From Roseomonas sp. (GTDB lineage Bacteria > Pseudomonadota > Alphaproteobacteria > Acetobacterales > Acetobacteraceae), in contig JADCFX010000009.1 of the NCBI GenBank assembly GCA_020249285.1, positions 54,996 through 118,995 on the forward strand: a stretch of 64,000 bases of DNA. The letters run 5' to 3'. Below, one piece after another: positions 59,084-64,000 of the stretch (its first letter is position 1; each line of letters opens with the position of its first letter). The position numbers and the translations under genes were made by a program. Under the pieces are notes generated by a model. The model saw nothing but the letters and a program-made list of their open reading frames with translations, was not told where the DNA came from and did no database searches.

Positions 59084-60135
59084 GCGGCAATCTGCCCTTC
59101 ACCGGCTTCGCGGAAGGCATCGCGCATAGCGGTTACACCTTGTTCGATCAGCGGGTCGAAGAAGCCATCAATCAGGGCATGGACCGCTTCCACCGAGGTC
59201 GCGTGATTGACCGCCACGCGAAACTCAGCCGACCCCGGCAAGCCTTTGGAATACCAGGCGACATGCTTGCGCGCGATGCGGATGCCGGGTTCCGTGCCAT
59301 GGTGTTCCAGCATCAGCGCGTGATGCTCCAGCAGGATGCGCTTCTGCTCGGCAAGGGCGGGTTCATCGGCGCGGATACCGTGCATCAGATGCGCGGCGAT
59401 CTGGCCGAGCAGCCAGGGCCGGCCATAGGCGCCGCGCCCGATCATCACGCCATCGGCGCCGGATTGGCGGAGTGCTTCCTCGGCGTCCTCAATGGACAGG
59501 ATATCGCCATTGGCAATAACAGGGATGTGCACGGCTTCCTTCACGCGCCGGATGAAGGCCCAATCGGCCCGGCCAGTGTAGAATTGCTGGCGGGTGCGGC
59601 CATGAATGGTGACCATGCGAATGCCGCAGGCTTCCGCGATACGGGCGAGATTGGGGGCATTCAGGCTATTATGGTCCCAGCCCATGCGCATCTTGAGCGT
59701 AACCGGCACCGGCACGGCCTTCACCATGGCTTCCAGAATGCGCGCCGCGGCGATTTCATCGCGCATCAGCGCGCTGCCGGCGCTTTGGCCCAAAGCCACC
59801 TTCTTGACCGGGCAGCCGAAATTGATATCCACCACGGCAGCGCCACGATCCACCACCAGCTTCGCGGCCTCCGCCATGGTTACCGGGTCACAGCCGGCCA
59901 ATTGGACAGAAGCGGGTCCGCCAAAGCCATCCAATTCCGCCATTTTCAGCGTCTGGCGATTCTCGCGCACCATGGCCTGAGAGGCGATCATCTCGGAGAC
60001 CACCATGGGCGTGCCAAGCGAGCGCGCAAGCCGCCGGAAGGGCTGATCCGTCACACCTGACATGGGGGCCAGGATGACCGGCGCCGAAATGGCCAAGCCG
60101 CCAAGGTCAATCGGCTTCAGAAGAGGCAATGACAT
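59080..60135 (-). CDS. dusB: tRNA-dihydrouridine synthase (DusB/NifR3 type)
   Basis: 351-residue FMN-dependent reductase of uridines in the tRNA D-loop. APMSGVTDQPFRRL (FMN), NFGCPVKKVALGQSAG (catalytic Cys), LKMRMGWDH, TIHGRTRQQFYTG and VIANGDI are all present. I start at ATG 60135 (MSLPLLKPIDLGG); the frame is open a further 336 bases upstream but codes nothing family-like. It is first gene of the minus-strand ntr block, so its promoter probably lies in 60136-60300. Confidence 0.95.
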   Translation of the reverse strand: MSLPLLKPIDLGGLAISAPVILAPMSGVTDQPFRRLARSLGTPMVVSEMIASQAMVRENRQTLKMAELDGFGGPASVQLAGCDPVTMAEAAKLVVDRGAAVVDINFGCPVKKVALGQSAGSALMRDEIAAARILEAMVKAVPVPVTLKMRMGWDHNSLNAPNLARIAEACGIRMVTIHGRTRQQFYTGRADWAFIRRVKEAVHIPVIANGDILSIEDAEEALRQSGADGVMIGRGAYGRPWLLGQIAAHLMHGIRADEPALAEQKRILLEHHALMLEHHGTEPGIRIARKHVAWYSKGLPGSAEFRVAVNHATSVEAVHALIDGFFDPLIEQGVTAMRDAFREAGEGQIAA

Positions 60136-60469
60136 AGCTTTTTCACACCACTCTGCATTTATTTTAAGCAAATTACTCAAAAAACCGCCACCCCACAAGA
60201 CCTGCTTTCCCTTTAGGCATAAATCATGCCGAAGCCTCTCTGCGGCCCGATCCTCGGAAAAGCACCTAGCTATGGCAGTGGGAGTCGATTGGGTGATCAG
60301 GCGATAATGCGCCCCTACCCGAACGCATCCGAGAGCCGTTCCGAGCCTTCGTCGCCAGAAAAAAATGCGCGCTTTGTACCAATCATCACTGATCAGGTTT
60401 TTGGGGTGTGGTGAAACATCATCGGCAGCGCTCAAGAAACACGTTGCAACGACCAAGGAAGGGAACACC
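60136..60469. promoter_or_regulatory. Divergent region between dusB and the unrecognised membrane gene
   Basis: 334 bp without a supported gene. The first 90 bases are AT-rich (TTTTTTGAGTAATTTGCTTAAAATAAATG on the minus strand, key parts TTGAGT and AAAATAAAT), fitting the dusB-ntr promoter, but no -35/-10 pair has good spacing. On the plus strand GATAAT near 60303 and AAGGAAGGGAA at 60456-60466 serve the next gene. I see no NtrC- or sigma-54-type site. Confidence 0.4.
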
Positions 60470-60994
60470 ATGTTTGCTCGTATCAGCGCAAGCTTCCGCT
60501 CTCAGGCCTCCATTGCCCTGCTGGTTCTGCGCAGCAACAGGGACTTCGCGCCCGTCATCGAGACACAACCCATAGGTCAGCCCCTATATCGGGGTTCCCA
60601 CACGAACCTGACCTCGCCAAGCGCCTTCGCTACCATGCCTTGGCAGATGGTGCTGGGCGGTACACTGATCATGCTCGTTGCGACGATGGTAGTGCTGCAG
60701 GCGCGGCCTATGCTGTGGCCGCTTCCGATGGTGGAGACTCGCTTACCGCCGCAGAGCCTTGCTTATCAGCACAATGCTGAGGATGCGCTGCGCATGGCGG
60801 TCGACCGGCTTGACCGCTTCAACCGCGAGACAGCGCTATATCGAGACCCCAATGCAGAGGTCTTTATTCCGGGCTTTGGCTATGGGTCGCCCAATGCTAT
60901 GCGGCTCCAGATCCAGGATCAGGTGGAGGCCAGGCGTGCGGATCATGAGAGGCTTCAGCATTCGGTCCATATAGCGCGTGCTGCCGCGCCATGA
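60470..60994 (+). CDS. Unrecognised single-pass membrane protein
   Basis: 174 residues, no family recognised. A short basic N-terminus (MFARISASFRSQASIALLVL) is followed by a polar stretch. One clear transmembrane helix lies at about 56-76 (WQMVLGGTLIMLVATMVVLQ). A C-terminal soluble part of about 100 residues follows, rich in Arg, Gln and His, with a likely helix (AEDALRMAVDRLDRFNRE) and the end ERLQHSVHIARAAAP. ATG 60470 is chosen because AAGGAAGGGAA lies just upstream. It is flanked by two gene-free stretches and belongs to no operon. Codon use is less GC-skewed than its neighbours. It could be a lineage-specific gene; a non-coding interpretation is less likely given the strong ribosome site and helix. 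Confidence 0.6.
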   Translation: MFARISASFRSQASIALLVLRSNRDFAPVIETQPIGQPLYRGSHTNLTSPSAFATMPWQMVLGGTLIMLVATMVVLQARPMLWPLPMVETRLPPQSLAYQHNAEDALRMAVDRLDRFNRETALYRDPNAEVFIPGFGYGSPNAMRLQIQDQVEARRADHERLQHSVHIARAAAP

Positions 60995-61240
60995 TCTCCG
61001 CAAAATCTTGTGAGGAAGGGATCTTGTGAGGCGGGGCGCGTTACGTTGCGCAACGCCAGCCCGCTCAAGGCATGGTCTTTTGCGGAAGAGGTATCGGAGC
61101 GCAATCACCTGATTCAAGAAACCAGCGCCTGAGGCCGGGCGTGGCGCCAAGGGACATGGCGGCAAGAAACGCGAAAGCCAGGGATTAACATGCTCGGCTC
61201 GGTCACTTCACGGGCGCGCATCCGGCGCTAAACTGCTTTC
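60995..61240. repeat. Gene-free stretch with a short direct repeat and a palindrome
   Basis: Upstream of ispDF. ATCTTGTGAGG is directly repeated at 61005-61015 and 61021-61031. A perfect 12-bp palindrome CGTTGCGCAACG lies at 61044-61055. No gene or terminator is apparent. The ispDF promoter should be in the right part. Confidence 0.45.
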
Positions 61241-62386
61241 ATGAAAACTCTGGCGCTTCTTCTCTCCGCCGGGCATGGCAGCCGCTTTAGTGCGGCGCGG
61301 CCCAAGCAATTCCTGCCCTTGCTCGGCCGGCCCGTGCTGCGCCACGCGGCCGAGGCGCTTTTGGCCGAGGGGCTGGTGGCCGCCCTGCAACCCGTGGCGC
61401 CTGCTGGCGAGGAAGGCTTCGTGGCTGACCTTCTGGCGGGCTTGCCCTTCCTGCCCGTGGTGGCCGGTGGTGCCACGCGGGAAGATAGCGTGCGCGCCGG
61501 GCTTGAGGCGATTGCCGCCGAGGCGCCGGATTTTGTGCTGGTGCATGATGCTGCGCGCCCTGTGATCCCGCGCGGCACCATCCCTGCCCTGCTAGCTGCG
61601 CTTGAGGCCCATGCCGGTGCCATCCCGGCCCAGCCGGTGGCTGATACGCTCAAGCGCGTGGCGGGCGGGCTGATTGAGGCCACCGTTCCGCGAGAGGCGC
61701 TGTTTCGTGCCCAAACCCCGCAAGCCTTTCGGTTTGAAGCTTTGCGCGCCGCCCATGCGGCCCGCGCCGGGGCGGTGACGGATGATGCCTCCCTCCTGGA
61801 AGCGCTTGGGCAGGCGGTTGCCATTGTCCCCGGCAGTGAGCGAAATGTGAAGATAACCTGGCCCGAGGACCTTGCCCGCGTGGAAGCTGAGATGATGGCC
61901 CGCATGATGCCCCGCACCGGCACGGGCTTTGACGTGCATCGCCTGGTGGCAGGGCGCCCCTTGATCCTTTGTGGCATCAATGTGCCGCATGAGTTTGGTC
62001 TTGATGGACATTCTGATGCGGATGTTGGGCTGCACGCGCTCTGTGACGCGATTTATGGGGCGTTGGCGGAAGGCGATATCGGGCGCTGGTTTCCCCCTTC
62101 TCAAGCGGCCTGGAAGGATGCCGATAGCGCGGCTTTCCTGCGTCATGCCGCCGGGCGTGTCGCGGCGCGCGGCGGCGTATTGGTGCATGTGGATGTGACG
62201 CTGATTTGCGAAAGGCCGAAAATCGCGCCCCATGCGGATGCCATGCGCGCACGCATCGCCGAATTGGCCGGGATGGATGTGGCGGCGGTTTCGGTGAAAG
62301 CCACCACCACGGAACGGCTAGGTTTTACCGGTCGTGGTGAGGGCATTGCCGCCCAGGCAGCGGCCACAATCCTGCTGCCGGCGTGA
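61241..62386 (+). CDS. ispDF: Bifunctional IspD/IspF of the MEP isoprenoid pathway
   Basis: 381-residue fusion. Residues 1-225 are IspD (2-C-methyl-D-erythritol 4-phosphate cytidylyltransferase): [40 protein letters not shown] and RAQTPQAFR. Residues 226-381 are IspF (2,4-cyclodiphosphate synthase): [10 protein letters not shown] (zinc Asp/His), [20 protein letters not shown] (20 residues), and [20 protein letters not shown]. The fusion skips the IspE step between the two halves and is typical of alphaproteobacteria. It starts at ATG 61241 with no good ribosome site. dusB-ntr genes often neighbour it. It is convergent with the GGDEF-EAL gene 6 bp away. Confidence 0.97.
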   Translation: MKTLALLLSAGHGSRFSAARPKQFLPLLGRPVLRHAAEALLAEGLVAALQPVAPAGEEGFVADLLAGLPFLPVVAGGATREDSVRAGLEAIAAEAPDFVLVHDAARPVIPRGTIPALLAALEAHAGAIPAQPVADTLKRVAGGLIEATVPREALFRAQTPQAFRFEALRAAHAARAGAVTDDASLLEALGQAVAIVPGSERNVKITWPEDLARVEAEMMARMMPRTGTGFDVHRLVAGRPLILCGINVPHEFGLDGHSDADVGLHALCDAIYGALAEGDIGRWFPPSQAAWKDADSAAFLRHAAGRVAARGGVLVHVDVTLICERPKIAPHADAMRARIAELAGMDVAAVSVKATTTERLGFTGRGEGIAAQAAATILLPA

Positions 62387-62392
62387 AGCGGG

Positions 62393-64000
62393 TCAGCCCA
62401 CGCCGAGCCCTTCCGCCGGCGGATTGCTGATCAAGGCCGCATAAGCAGCGGGTTCCTGAGGCTTTCCAATCAAATAGCCCTGGGCGCTATTGCAGCCTTC
62501 CAGGATCAACAGCCGCATCTGTTCCGGGGTTTCCACCCCCTCAGCCGTCACCGCAATGCCGAGGCTTCGCCCCAGCCCGACGACCGAGCGCAGAATGGCA
62601 AGGCTTTGCGCGCTTTCGGGCAGATCCCGGATGAAGGACCGATCCACCTTCAGCCGATCAAAGGGAAAGGAACGCAATTGGGTCAGCGATGAATAGCCCG
62701 TGCCGAAATCATCCATGGCGATATGGCAGCCAAGCGCACGAATGGCGGCCAATTGCGTCGGCGCATCACCGCTCGCGGGCAGCAGCACGGTTTCTGTCAC
62801 TTCCAATTCCAGCCGATTCGCGGGCAGCCCGCTTTCCTTGAGCGCCGCGCGCAAGGTCTCAAATAGCCGCCCATCCTTGAATTGCGCCGGGGCTAGATTG
62901 ACCGAAACCGACAGGGATTCTGGCCAGCCCGCCGCGGTGCGGCAGGCCTGCCGGATCACCCAATCGCCAATCCGCCCCATCAGGCCGAGTTTTTCAGCCA
63001 AAGGCAGGAAATCACCCGGCGGCACCAGCCCGTTTTCCGGATGACGCCAGCGGATCAGTGCCTCAAACCCTGTCAGCCGACCGGCAGGAAGCGCTACAAT
63101 AGGCTGATAATGCAGTTCAAATTGCTGGCTGCAGACGGCATGGCGCAGCGCCGCTTCGGCATTACGCTGCGCCTTGGCACGCGAATCCATATCGGCGCTG
63201 AAGCGGCACCAGCGCGGCGTCGCCTCAGCCTCTCCCTCCAGGCTTGACCGGGCGAGGCCCGCGCAGCGCAACAGGGCGCCAGCGTCATTGCCATCTTCGG
63301 GCGCCAGGACAAAGCCGAGTCGCGGGGTCACCGAAATCGTCTCACCAAGGACGAGAAAAGGATGCGCCAGCAGGTTGATCAGGCGCTTAGCCATGGCCTC
63401 TGCCTGGGAAGCTGCGGTAACGCCGACTTGCATAATGGCAAACTCATCGCCGGCCAGGCGCGCCACCAAATCCGTACCACGGATCGATGCCGCAAGACGC
63501 CGGGCCGCGGCGCGCAACAATTCCTCCTGCGCGGCATGGCCAAGGCTGGTGGTAACGCGGCGTAACCCATCAAGATCAAGCATATGCACGGCGATGCTGG
63601 CGGGGCGGCGCCCTGGCCGCAGCAGCGCAGTGCCCAGACGGGCGGTGAACATGGCAAAATCAGCGAGCTCGGTAATGGCATCCAGGCCGCCACCGCCGGG
63701 CAGGTTATTCCTGCCCTGTATGGCAAGCGCCCAGGCGCCGCTGCCGGCCCGACGAATCGAGAATTGAAGCCCCGGCGCGCCTTCCAGGATGACTTCCTGT
63801 TCGTCCTCGACCGGGTTCCAGGTCGCGGCAGCGCAGGCCTGCACCAAGGCAGCAGCGGCGTTGGGTTCCAGGCGAGGGCTGCTATCCAGCAGGTCGGAAA
63901 GGCTGGTGAAACGGGTCGCGGAGTCACGGCCGAGGCCGAGAAGCCCTATCGCACCCTGGCCAAGCGCGCCTATCTGTAAGCTCGTGTCAAAGGTCAGGCG
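62393..64000 (-). CDS. GGDEF-EAL domain protein (cyclic-di-GMP phosphodiesterase), 5' end outside window
   Basis: At least 535 residues; the frame is open to the right edge, so the N-terminus is missing. A degenerate sensory region resembling PAS is followed by a GGDEF domain whose motif is AGDEF in ARLAGDEFAIMQVG; the first position is replaced, so cyclase activity is doubtful. The EAL domain from about residue 290 has EALIRWRHP, SVNLAP, LEVTET, MDDFGTGYSS, KVDRSFI and EGVET, with all catalytic Glu, Asn, Asp and Lys residues present. Hydrolysis of c-di-GMP is therefore expected. The first internal GTG (63847) is not the true start. Confidence 0.93.
   Translation of the reverse strand, partial: RLTFDTSLQIGALGQGAIGLLGLGRDSATRFTSLSDLLDSSPRLEPNAAAALVQACAAATWNPVEDEQEVILEGAPGLQFSIRRAGSGAWALAIQGRNNLPGGGGLDAITELADFAMFTARLGTALLRPGRRPASIAVHMLDLDGLRRVTTSLGHAAQEELLRAAARRLAASIRGTDLVARLAGDEFAIMQVGVTAASQAEAMAKRLINLLAHPFLVLGETISVTPRLGFVLAPEDGNDAGALLRCAGLARSSLEGEAEATPRWCRFSADMDSRAKAQRNAEAALRHAVCSQQFELHYQPIVALPAGRLTGFEALIRWRHPENGLVPPGDFLPLAEKLGLMGRIGDWVIRQACRTAAGWPESLSVSVNLAPAQFKDGRLFETLRAALKESGLPANRLELEVTETVLLPASGDAPTQLAAIRALGCHIAMDDFGTGYSSLTQLRSFPFDRLKVDRSFIRDLPESAQSLAILRSVVGLGRSLGIAVTAEGVETPEQMRLLILEGCNSAQGYLIGKPQEPAAYAALISNPPAEGLGVG

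Noticed and set aside
60136..60471. N-terminal extension of DusB
   Set aside because: The extra residues do not resemble DusB, and ATG 60135 gives the normal N-terminus. The DNA is AT-rich and promoter-like.

Overview
The window is a 64-kb stretch of high-GC, gene-dense alphaproteobacterial chromosome. The gene order (glnB-glnA; rlpA-dac-tmk-holB-metG-tatD; clpP-clpX-lon-hup; a 14-gene nuo operon running into birA-coaX-rnj; dusB-ntrBC-ntrYX-hfq-hflX) is the standard alphaproteobacterial one. The protein details fit Rhodospirillales, probably an Acetobacteraceae member near Roseomonas. That placement is inference from gene content and order; there is no rRNA in the window to confirm it.

Layout. 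1-6.4 kb: a 5'-truncated class-V aminotransferase, a Baeyer-Villiger-type flavin monooxygenase, the glnB-glnA nitrogen operon and a class-I aminotransferase. 6.6-8.1 kb: tRNA-Ser and an MmgE/PrpD protein. 8.2-16.3 kb: a same-strand run for cell wall, nucleotide, replication and translation functions (MltB, RlpA, D-Ala-D-Ala carboxypeptidase, Tmk, HolB, MetG, TatD, an MBL hydrolase), interrupted after tatD by a 123-bp palindromic repeat element. 16.4-21.4 kb: the proteolysis block clpP-clpX-lon, then HU. 21.4-21.7 kb: tRNA-Val and tRNA-Asp. 21.9-39.5 kb: nuoA-N, birA, coaX, rnj and a DUF1467 gene, closed by an intrinsic terminator. 39.6-39.75 kb: a probable trans-acting sRNA resembling the AbcR/alpha-r15 (suhB RNA) family. 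39.9-48.2 kb: proS, lolC-lolD, a HupE-like gene, dnaE and mazG. 48.2-60.1 kb: one long minus-strand block, dusB-ntrB-ntrC-ntrY-ntrX-dat-HAD-hfq-hflX-IMPase-greB. 60.5-64 kb: an unrecognised one-TM protein, ispDF and a GGDEF-EAL protein cut by the window edge.

How the genes work together. Nitrogen control dominates both ends: PII and glutamine synthetase on the left, and two complete NtrB/C-type two-component pairs on the right, co-directional with the RNA chaperone Hfq. A probable Hfq-class sRNA lies about 11 kb away. The middle is respiratory complex I with housekeeping passengers.

I see no CRISPR array, prophage, toxin-antitoxin pair or recognisable defence island. The observations most worth following up are: (i) hfq and hflX both appear to start at non-standard codons (ATC and CTG), each with a good Shine-Dalgarno, and the hfq leader can fold over its own ribosome site; (ii) the sRNA; (iii) the palindromic element that supplies the tatD stop codon; (iv) AT-rich patches inside metG; (v) the unrecognised membrane protein upstream of ispDF.
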